Shown here: positions 1-5,324 of the stretch, in pieces
Position numbering within the stretch: the stretch's first letter is position 1
Layout: every line of letters starts with the position of its first letter
Assembly (NCBI GenBank): GCA_030625525.1
Contig: DAOUQR010000055.1
Location: 1-7,135, forward strand
DNA length: 7,135 nt
DNA from: Pseudomonadota bacterium
Lineage (GTDB): Bacteria > Pseudomonadota > Gammaproteobacteria > DAOUQR01
Direction of reading: 5' to 3'
The notes under the pieces: model-generated
Told to the model about the DNA's origin: nothing
Seen by the model: only the letters and a program-made list of their open reading frames with translations
The model's database searches: none
Made by a program: the position numbers and the translations under genes

Positions 1-2109
1 GACATTGAAGGCCTGTTTATTTCCCTTGTATCGAACGTCTTGAGTTAGATTAATGTCGGTAAATATTTCGTAGAGTGTGTCGAGCAATTCATGCATATGT
101 TTGTTGTAGGCACTAGCGCTCCAATCATCAGATGCGTCAAAGGCAAAGGCGGTGATCAAGTCATCGAAAGCACTTGATTGTAAGTCGCGAAGTAATTTTA
201 ATATTTCAAAAAATTCTTTGTTGTATTTTCGACGTCTTAAGAGCAGGTGGCGCCAGTTGGGTTTGTTTTTAAATTTAAGGGCTGTTGCCGTGATGCTGTT
301 GTGGCGTTTTTGGAGATAGCGACTAATTCGCTTGTTTTTTTCTTTTTTCCAGTCATTGTCTAGTGACAAATCAGTTATTGAGTTACCGGTTAACCAATCG
401 GTGATGTTTTTATCTAACCCCTCAGCTCCAGCTGCTGACTTTTCAAATAATTTAGCAACCGTTTCTCGACTGACTTCGCCAATTTCGTTATAAGGTTGCG
501 CAAGAATTCGCTCGCTCAAAAAGCGTTTGATGCGGTTATAGCGTCGGTAACCTGAAACAAACACATTGTGTTTTTTTAGGTGACGTTTGATTTTTCGAGC
601 ATATAAATAATGATTCTTTACAGAGCTTTCTTTAAAGCCAAGCATGGTTTGGAGTTGCGTTGCAATTTTTGTTTTAGTTGAGTTGTCTGTCGCGTTGATA
701 TAGTGCCAGTACAGGCAAAGCGTTATTGCTTTGAATTTAGCGTGAGACAAGAGTGTTTTATCATCTATAATGCTTTGAATCTGTGAACGTATACGACCTT
801 CATGTGCGCCAAACGCTTTGAGTTTGCCTGGGTAATCAGCTGCGTTTTTAACCGCTTGTTCCTTAACCGCACTAAATGTCTCGTTGAGTGTTTTATCAAG
901 CTTCGTGCGGTTATCCGCAGTCATTATTTTATAACGACGTCTAAAAATCTCATCGCTAATATAAATGGTTGACGCAGAGCGTGTTCTTGGGAAAAAAGAT
1001 TTGAAGGCTGTCGGTATACGTGCGCGCCAACTCGGAAAAATAAGTTGTAATGCGCTTTTTATTTCTTGTTTTAATGCTTTTTCGTTTGAGTCACTACCGT
1101 TTAGTTTTTTATAAAGTTTTTGCAGGTAAACGGCTGCAAATTTTTCTGGGTGATTTTTTGTCTCGTTAAACTGGTTGAGTGTCTCTTTAATTTTTTTGTG
1201 GGCCACGCTGTCAGAACTGAATATGTTGGTTACGTCATCGCGGATGATAAATGATGGTTTAAACTGTTCGGCTAAGGCCGTACGTTCTGCTTCAGTTGAT
1301 TGGAAATAGTGGCGTTCTTCAAATGCACTGTCAATATGTTTGGTAAAACGAGAATCAAAAAACCGTCTAAAAGTAGACTCAAGAAAAGGTCGTTTTTCAA
1401 ATGGAAATATTTTCAAGAGAGCATTGCTGCAAGCTTTTTTAATGTGAGCTTCATGACGGTGTTTGAATGTTGCATAAAGCAATTGTGCTGTTAATTTTAG
1501 GGTGGGTATATCCGCTTGCGAAATAAAGGAATTAAGCCGCTTTAAACTCGGATCCGATTCAGGAAAAAAATCGTTGAGTGAATTCTTTTCGAGCTTTGCT
1601 TCATCCCGCTCGTCAGGAAGCCGTATAAATTCAGGCATGTTCTTTTTATTCGTGAGCGTCTTAAAGAAGCTTAATTTGGTTAGAGTGCCATCAGGAATTT
1701 CAGCTTCTGCTGTTAGCATTTTTTTTGACTGCTCATCTTCAATAATACTATTGCCAACAACAATACTGTCTTTAATACCCTCTTTCTCAAGCCGTTCTAA
1801 AATTAGTGTGTCTTTATCGTTAGAGCTGAGTCCATCTTTGAATTTAAGATGCAGCATTTTTTCTAGAACACCTTCAAGGTAATTTATGGGCTCGAGGGGA
1901 GCATCATGAGATGAGATTGCTGTTTTGTAAAACGAATAAAGTCCTTCGAGCACGGTTTCCATAATTTCTTTATGTGGGCGTTGATCTCGGTGTTTCAATT
2001 GTAGTTCGCGGATGACTAGATGGAAAAAATTAACAAGGTTTTTTTGAATAGTTTCATTATCAAAAGTATCATCTTTAAAATAATAATTAATTTGACTATA
2101 CAGACTCAT
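1..2109 (-). CDS. Large hypothetical protein, C-terminus off the left edge
   Basis: An uninterrupted minus-strand frame of 703 codons starts at the ATG whose complement is at 2107-2109 and runs past position 1, so the C-terminus is missing. The start is supported by an AAGGA ribosome binding site (complement at 2116-2120) six bases upstream. The protein begins MSLYSQINYYFKDD. I recognise no domain and see no signal peptide or membrane segment, so it is probably soluble. It is hydrophilic and charged, with very few cysteines. The second half is strongly basic, with clusters such as ARKIKRHLKKH and an RRRK run at about residues 625-628. Predicted helical stretches dominate. Its AT-rich codon use resembles its neighbours, so nothing marks it as recently acquired. 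It is transcribed divergently from prlC. In an intracellular bacterium a large orphan protein like this could be a secreted effector, but the C-terminal region where such signals lie is outside the window. That is speculation. The reading frame itself is very likely real. Confidence 0.85.
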   Translation of the reverse strand, partial: MSLYSQINYYFKDDTFDNETIQKNLVNFFHLVIRELQLKHRDQRPHKEIMETVLEGLYSFYKTAISSHDAPLEPINYLEGVLEKMLHLKFKDGLSSNDKDTLILERLEKEGIKDSIVVGNSIIEDEQSKKMLTAEAEIPDGTLTKLSFFKTLTNKKNMPEFIRLPDERDEAKLEKNSLNDFFPESDPSLKRLNSFISQADIPTLKLTAQLLYATFKHRHEAHIKKACSNALLKIFPFEKRPFLESTFRRFFDSRFTKHIDSAFEERHYFQSTEAERTALAEQFKPSFIIRDDVTNIFSSDSVAHKKIKETLNQFNETKNHPEKFAAVYLQKLYKKLNGSDSNEKALKQEIKSALQLIFPSWRARIPTAFKSFFPRTRSASTIYISDEIFRRRYKIMTADNRTKLDKTLNETFSAVKEQAVKNAADYPGKLKAFGAHEGRIRSQIQSIIDDKTLLSHAKFKAITLCLYWHYINATDNSTKTKIATQLQTMLGFKESSVKNHYLYARKIKRHLKKHNVFVSGYRRYNRIKRFLSERILAQPYNEIGEVSRETVAKLFEKSAAGAEGLDKNITDWLTGNSITDLSLDNDWKKEKNKRISRYLQKRHNSITATALKFKNKPNWRHLLLRRRKYNKEFFEILKLLRDLQSSAFDDLITAFAFDASDDWSASAYNKHMHELLDTLYEIFTDINLTQDVRYKGNKQAFNV

Positions 2110-2222
2110 AAATTATCCTTGTATTAATTTGAACAAATAGCGCGATCACGGCATCGAGAGGCTTGCGATAACTCTTTACTCATATTACTCTAAGTTACTT
2201 AACGAAATATTAAGGAATTGAG
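2110..2222. promoter_or_regulatory. Divergent intergenic region between the unknown gene and prlC
   Basis: This 113-bp gap separates two divergent start codons, so it should hold promoters for both. Both ribosome binding sites are clear: AAGGA on the minus strand (complement at 2116-2120) and AAGGA at 2212-2216 on the plus strand, each six bases from its ATG. A weak plus-strand pair, TTGCGA at 2163-2168 and TATTAC at 2183-2188, has a poor 14-bp spacer. I do not call a specific promoter from it. Confidence 0.4.
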
Positions 2223-4241
2223 ATGCAAAAACTGTGTTTAGCAAACTTTAGTCAAATACGACTAGAAGATGTTCCCGGTAAACTTGAAGAATTAATTAAA
2301 TACAATTTAACAGTTATAGAACAATTGTCAAGCAAAAGGCAAGTATCTTGGCAGTCTTTAATACAACCGATGGAAGAATTAGACGACAAACTCAATCAAT
2401 TTTGGTCACCCATTTCACATTTAAACTCGGTAAAAAATTCGGCTGAATTACGAAAAGTTTATCAAAAATGTTTACCGATGTTATCCAATTATTCAACTGA
2501 AATAGGTCAGAATGAGCCGCTATTTAATGCGATCAATGAAATAAAAAAAACAGAATATAATTCTTTGGCACCAGCACAGCAAAAAGTTATCGATAATGAA
2601 TTACGAGATTTTAGATTAGCCGGTGTAGATTTAGCTGTAGAGAAAAAACAGCGCTATAAAACTATTCAAACAAAATTATCTGAGCTGTGTAATCAATTTG
2701 AAAATAATGTTTTAGACGCAACTAATAAATGGACGATACAAATCACGGATGAGGCACGTTTATCGGGCTTACCAGAACATGCTCGTCAAGCGGCAAAAGA
2801 AGCTGCGCAAGCAAAAGAGCTAGATGGGTGGCTGTTTACTCTCGAATTTCCAAGTTATTACGCTGTTATCAGTTATGCCGATGATGAAGCCTTGCGTGAA
2901 GAAATGTACACGGCCTATGTAACCCGAGCTTCCGATCAAGGCCCAAATGCAAATGAATTTGATAATAGCGCCGTGATGGATGAAATCTTAAGTTTGCGTC
3001 ACGAAAAAGCCCAACTCGTAGGGTTTAATAATTACGCAGAGTATTCCCTTGCAACTAAAATGGCAGAAAAATCAGAGGACGTTTTACATTTTTTAAATGA
3101 CTTAGCGAAACGTTGCAAAGAACAAGGTAAAAAAGAATTTGATGAGCTAACTCAATTTGCTAAAACTGAGTTTAATATAGCAACATTAAACCCTTGGGAT
3201 ATCAGTTATTACAGTGAAAAATTAAGGCTGCACAAATACGATATTTCACAAGAAGCGTTGCGACCGTACTTTCCAGAAAACAAAGTGATCAAAGGCCTGT
3301 TCGAAATTGTAGAGCGCCTTTACGGTATTCGCTTACAAGAACGCAGCGATGTGGATACTTGGCATGAAGACGTTCGTTATTTTGATGTGTTAGATGAAAA
3401 TGGCGCTGTTCGTGGCGGACTTTATTTTGATTTATATGCGCGCGCGAAAAAACGCGGTGGTGCGTGGATGGATGAGTGCGTTAATCGTAGACGTCTCGAA
3501 GACGAAATGATTCAGGCCCCCGTCGCATTTTTAACGTGTAATTTTTCAGGTCCGACTAAAGGTCAACCTGCGATTTTTACTCATAATGAAGTGGTCACTT
3601 TATTTCACGAACTTGGGCATTGTCTCCATCATTTATTAACACAGGTCGATTATAGTTTTGTTTCCGGTATCAATGGTGTACCTTGGGATGCGGTTGAATT
3701 GCCAAGTCAATTTTTTGAAAACTGGGCTTGGGATAAAACAGCGCTGGATCTATGTGCGCAACATTATCAAACGGGAGAGCCTTTACCTGATGATATGTTC
3801 CAACGTTTACTTAACGCGAAAAATTTTCAGTCAGCGATGCAAATGCTGAGGCAGTTGGAGTTTTCATTGTTTGACTTCAGCATGCACTGTGAATATGAGC
3901 CTGAGCTGGGTGGACGAATACAAGAAAAATTAAATGCTGTTCGCGAAAAGGTTACGGTTGTACCTGTGCCAGAGTTTAATTGTTTTCAAAATAGTTTTTC
4001 ACATATTTTTGCAGGGGGGTATGCGGCCGGTTACTACAGTTATAAATGGGCTGAAGTGTTATCGAGCGATGCGTTTTCATTGTTTGAAGAAAACGGCATC
4101 TTTGATCAAGCAACCGGTCGATCATTTTTGCATAACATTTTAGAAAAAGGCGGCAGTCAAGAACCGATGGATTTATTTGTAGCATTTCGTGGGCGCAAAC
4201 CAACCGTGGATGCATTGTTAAAACACAGTGGGATAGTGTGA
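2223..4241 (+). CDS. prlC: Oligopeptidase A, M3 family zinc metallopeptidase
   Basis: This is a complete 672-residue protein, close to the usual length of about 680 for gammaproteobacterial oligopeptidase A (PrlC/OpdA). The family consists of cytoplasmic thimet-type zinc peptidases that cut short peptides, including cleaved signal peptides. The N-terminal helical part (about residues 1-215) precedes the M3 catalytic domain (about 220-670). The zinc site is visible: HELGH at 462-466 gives H462, catalytic E463 and H466. The third ligand is E492 in WDAVELPSQFFENW. The substrate-side tyrosine/glycine segment GGYAAGYYSYKWAEVL follows near residue 600. No signal peptide is present. The start is supported by AAGGA at 2212-2216, six bases upstream. 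The TGA stop is shared with the extended -10 element of the next promoter. In E. coli prlC is followed by rsmJ (yhiQ). That gene is absent here, and a riboswitch-controlled transporter gene follows instead. Nothing looks truncated or mutated. Confidence 0.96.
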   Translation: MQKLCLANFSQIRLEDVPGKLEELIKYNLTVIEQLSSKRQVSWQSLIQPMEELDDKLNQFWSPISHLNSVKNSAELRKVYQKCLPMLSNYSTEIGQNEPLFNAINEIKKTEYNSLAPAQQKVIDNELRDFRLAGVDLAVEKKQRYKTIQTKLSELCNQFENNVLDATNKWTIQITDEARLSGLPEHARQAAKEAAQAKELDGWLFTLEFPSYYAVISYADDEALREEMYTAYVTRASDQGPNANEFDNSAVMDEILSLRHEKAQLVGFNNYAEYSLATKMAEKSEDVLHFLNDLAKRCKEQGKKEFDELTQFAKTEFNIATLNPWDISYYSEKLRLHKYDISQEALRPYFPENKVIKGLFEIVERLYGIRLQERSDVDTWHEDVRYFDVLDENGAVRGGLYFDLYARAKKRGGAWMDECVNRRRLEDEMIQAPVAFLTCNFSGPTKGQPAIFTHNEVVTLFHELGHCLHHLLTQVDYSFVSGINGVPWDAVELPSQFFENWAWDKTALDLCAQHYQTGEPLPDDMFQRLLNAKNFQSAMQMLRQLEFSLFDFSMHCEYEPELGGRIQEKLNAVREKVTVVPVPEFNCFQNSFSHIFAGGYAAGYYSYKWAEVLSSDAFSLFEENGIFDQATGRSFLHNILEKGGSQEPMDLFVAFRGRKPTVDALLKHSGIV

Positions 4242-4249
4242 TATAATTC
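4237..4249 (+). promoter_or_regulatory. Extended -10 promoter for the TPP riboswitch transcript
   Basis: TATAAT at 4242-4247 is preceded by TGA at 4239-4241, a perfect extended -10 (TGn-TATAAT). The TGA is also the stop codon of prlC. No good -35 lies at normal spacing (TTAAAA at 4218-4223 and TTGTTA at 4215-4220 are weak), which extended -10 promoters tolerate. Transcription would begin near 4253-4256, about 20 bases before the aptamer. The same 13 bases recur at 5142-5154. Confidence 0.65.
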
Positions 4250-4274
4250 CAGAACAAAAAACAATTTTACTCAG

Positions 4275-4359
4275 AACCAGGGGTGCCAACGTCATTGGCT
4301 GAGAGAGCATCTGCTCAACCCTTTGAACCTGATCTAAGTCATATTAGCGAAGGAAGGTT
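4275..4359 (+). ncRNA. TPP riboswitch (THI element)
   Basis: All helices of the thiamine pyrophosphate aptamer can be drawn. P1 is AACC 4275-4278 with GGTT 4356-4359. P2 is AGGGGT 4279-4284 with ACCCTT 4318-4323, including one G-U pair. P3 is GCCAA 4285-4289 with TTGGC 4295-4299. The conserved CTGAGA core (4299-4304) follows, then an optional hairpin GAGC 4305-4308 with GCTC 4313-4316. P4 is CCT 4328-4330 with AGG 4351-4353. P5 is CTAA 4334-4337 with TTAG 4344-4347. The conserved blocks GGGGTGCC, ACCTGATCTAA and TAGCGAAGGAA match the family. The purine-rich ribosome binding site (4351-4357) of the downstream gene lies inside the 3' strands of P4 and P1, and the ATG is at 4362. Ligand binding should therefore hide the site and block translation. 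No separate terminator hairpin is present. Confidence 0.97.
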
Positions 4360-4361
4360 AT

Positions 4362-5036
4362 ATGTCATTACACACACTCGGAAATGTCAGCCTTAATATA
4401 TCAACAGGCATTTATTTCATTTGGTTTATTCCACAATTACTCTTAACCTTTAAGCGGCGCAGCACAAAAGGTTTAAGTTTATGGATGCATGCGATTTTAA
4501 TGACGGGCTATTTGTCGGATTTAATTTATGGATTTGGCCGAAATTTCCCATTGCAATATCGACTCGTCACCGTTTGTGGGTTGCTCTACTTAGTTATTCA
4601 ACATGTACAGTTGTATTTATATACTGATCCAGAGAACAAGAACAAAATATTGTATTTAATGTCGGTGTACTTTTTGGCGTTTTTTGTTTTTGCTTTACTC
4701 GTCATTCCCCTGAAAGGCGAACACAAAATGTTTTATGATTGGATTGGAATGCTTTCGACATTGTGTTGGTTTACTTATTTGATCCCACAGCTTTATAAAA
4801 ATTATAAAAATAAATCGACTAACGATTTAAGTCGGCGGTTTGTCTTGTTGGTTTTTGTGGCCGCAGTTTGCGATATGATTTCAGCCTATGCGTTAGGTTG
4901 GGACTGGCCAAGTCTGGTGGGAACGCCGATATCAGTTTTGAAAAATATGATTTTATTGATGCAAATACGTTGGTATGCCTCTAGTACCAGCCGTTCTCAA
5001 TTTGAAAAGAATATAGATCGTCATCCCGCGGCTTGA
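4362..5036 (+). CDS. PQ-loop membrane protein, candidate thiamine or precursor transporter
   Basis: This 224-residue integral membrane protein has two PQ-loop repeats: FIWFIPQLLLTFKRRSTKGLS (P24-Q25) and FTYLIPQLYKNYKNKSTNDLS (P142-Q143). About seven hydrophobic segments can be drawn near residues 9-30, 38-59, 67-88, 96-117, 128-148, 160-179 and 185-206. This 3+1+3 layout is typical of PQ-loop and SWEET-like carriers, which move small solutes by facilitated diffusion. It is the only gene directly behind the TPP riboswitch and should be made when TPP is scarce. Uptake of thiamine or a thiamine precursor is therefore the best inference, but the motif alone does not give the substrate. It does not read as PnuT, ThiT or an ABC component. 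The ATG is fixed by the ribosome binding site in the riboswitch. The last 15 codons (from 4989) and the TGA come from an inserted palindromic element. The original C-terminus would have been T209 followed by LFIHPVI. The membrane core is intact, so the protein is probably still functional. Confidence 0.9.
   Translation: MSLHTLGNVSLNISTGIYFIWFIPQLLLTFKRRSTKGLSLWMHAILMTGYLSDLIYGFGRNFPLQYRLVTVCGLLYLVIQHVQLYLYTDPENKNKILYLMSVYFLAFFVFALLVIPLKGEHKMFYDWIGMLSTLCWFTYLIPQLYKNYKNKSTNDLSRRFVLLVFVAAVCDMISAYALGWDWPSLVGTPISVLKNMILLMQIRWYASSTSRSQFEKNIDRHPAA
4979..4987. repeat. Left target-site duplication of the palindromic element
   Basis: The sequence CTCTAGTAC at 4979-4987 is repeated exactly at 5118-5126, directly flanking the palindromic element on both sides in direct orientation. 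Nine bases is a normal length for a transposase-made target duplication. The match extends to ten bases if the following C is counted. Confidence 0.8.
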
Positions 5037-5045
5037 CCGCGGGAT
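5023..5045. repeat. Left internal hairpin of the MITE-like element
   Basis: ATCCCGCGG (5023-5031) pairs perfectly with CCGCGGGAT (5037-5045) around the 5-base loop CTTGA, which contains the first bases of the PQ-loop gene's TGA stop (5034-5036). In RNA this is a strong GC-rich stem. No U-tract follows, so it is not a standard intrinsic terminator, though it could protect the mRNA 3' end. Confidence 0.85.
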
Positions 5046-5059
5046 CCAGAAAATACTGG

Positions 5060-5082
5060 ATCCTGTGGTCAAGCCACAGGAT
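5060..5082. repeat. Right internal hairpin of the MITE-like element
   Basis: ATCCTGTGG (5060-5068) pairs perfectly with CCACAGGAT (5074-5082) around the loop TCAAG. It is the inverted counterpart of the left hairpin. It differs at four positions, forming two C-G to T-A pair changes that keep the local stem perfect. No U-tract follows it directly. Confidence 0.85.
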
Positions 5083-5117
5083 GACGATCTGAATTCTTTT
5101 CAAATTGAGAATTGCTG

Positions 5118-5126
5118 CTCTAGTAC
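5118..5126. repeat. Right target-site duplication of the palindromic element
   Basis: This is the second exact copy of CTCTAGTAC, immediately after the terminal GCTG of the element. Removing the element plus one copy restores a longer original reading frame for the PQ-loop gene, which supports reading the pair as an insertion footprint. Confidence 0.8.
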
Positions 5127-5151
5127 CCTTTTCATTCACCCTGTGATATAA
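5127..5151 (+). other. Displaced original 3' end of the PQ-loop gene
   Basis: If the element and one target copy are removed, the PQ-loop frame continues from codon T209 (ACC) into CTT TTC ATT CAC CCT GTG ATA TAA. This adds LFIHPVI and stops at 5149-5151, giving a 216-residue ancestral protein. The stretch is now untranslated. Its stop overlaps the -10 of the downstream promoter, as the prlC stop does upstream. The reconstruction is inferred from the direct repeats and the reading frame. Confidence 0.6.
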
Positions 5152-5154
5152 TTC
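5142..5154 (+). promoter_or_regulatory. Extended -10 promoter upstream of yheS
   Basis: TATAAT at 5147-5152 with TGA at 5144-5146 forms a perfect extended -10. The 13 bases TGTGATATAATTC are identical to those at 4237-4249. No -35 match is evident at 17 bp. Any original -35 region was separated or replaced by the inserted element, whose right target copy ends at 5126. Transcription would start near 5158-5161. Confidence 0.6.
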
Positions 5155-5324
5155 TGTCCATTATGAAACGCTTAAAAAATGAAATTATTAATCACTTGCT
5201 TAAATTAGCAATCACCTGCAACGGAAAAAAATCCCGTTGTCTCCGCACACATTAACTAAGTTCATTATTATTTAGTTAAATCTCTTGTTTATTTCTATTA
5301 TTAAAATCAGTTTCGGAGTTTATT
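5155..5324 (+). promoter_or_regulatory. Structured leader of yheS
   Basis: About 165 bases separate the predicted transcription start from the yheS ATG, long for a simple leader. Three possible hairpins lie in it: TTGCT 5196-5200 with AGCAA 5207-5211; CAACGG 5219-5224 with CCGTTG 5234-5239 around an A-rich loop; and TTAACTAA 5252-5259 with TTAGTTAA 5272-5279. Two near-identical 10-mers, AATCACTTGC (5190-5199) and AATCACCTGC (5210-5219), lie 20 bases apart. None of the stems is followed by a clear U-tract. The yheS ribosome binding site, GGAG at 5315-5318, is downstream of all of them. A regulatory leader is plausible but unproven. Confidence 0.35.
5163..5255 (+). CDS. Possible 30-codon leader ORF upstream of yheS
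   Basis: An ATG at 5163 opens a 30-residue frame, MKRLKNEIINHLLKLAITCN followed by a basic tail ending in H, and closes at TAA 5253-5255. There is no Shine-Dalgarno sequence. The ATG lies only about 2-5 bases after the predicted transcription start, so it would have to be read as a nearly leaderless message. The peptide is basic, with two cysteines and no recognised family. The stop codon falls inside the left stem of the last leader hairpin. It could be a leader peptide controlling yheS, or simply chance: frames this short are common in AT-rich DNA. Confidence 0.25.
   Translation: MKRLKNEIINHLLKLAITCNGKKSRCLRTH

Larger units (their letters stand above)
4988..5117. mobile_element. 130-bp palindromic MITE-like insertion element
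   Basis: The element begins CAGC and ends GCTG. The ends show a long imperfect inverted repeat: CAGC, a 2-bp mismatch, then TTCTCAATTTGAAAAGAAT (4994-5012) matched exactly by its complement at 5093-5111. After another 2-bp mismatch, AGATCGTCATCC (5015-5026) matches 5079-5090, and the pairing continues with four differences to the centre at 5050-5055 (AAAATA). It is bounded by 9-bp direct repeats and encodes no protein, as expected of a non-autonomous miniature inverted-repeat transposable element. The inner CGTCATCC-hairpin-GGATCCAG units resemble REP-type palindromes found in several proteobacterial genomes. The element overlaps the 3' end of the PQ-loop gene and carries its stop codon. The transposase family that moved it cannot be named from this sequence. 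Confidence 0.8.

Noticed and set aside
1300..1882. Two plus-strand frames (1300-1494 and 1502-1882)
   Set aside because: They lie wholly antisense to the long minus-strand gene. The second is serine-rich with no ribosome binding site, typical of antisense shadow frames.
2163..2188. TTGCGA / TATTAC as a prlC promoter
   Set aside because: The 14-bp spacer is too short and both boxes are poor, so it is not called as a promoter.
3658..4257. Short frames on both strands within and just after prlC
   Set aside because: They overlap the well-supported peptidase in other frames and give low-complexity or basic translations without a ribosome binding site.
5023..5090. Palindromic hairpins as a rho-independent terminator of the PQ-loop gene
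   Set aside because: The stems are strong but no U-tract follows either hairpin, and the flanking direct repeats point to a mobile element. Some terminating effect cannot be excluded.
4988..5117. CRISPR or phage attachment site
   Set aside because: There is one palindromic unit without spaced direct repeats, and no integrase or cas gene is present.
5252..5279. TTAACTAA/TTAGTTAA stem as a transcription attenuator
   Set aside because: The stem is entirely AT-rich except for one pair, has a 12-base loop and lacks a U-tract. It is kept only as part of the leader description.
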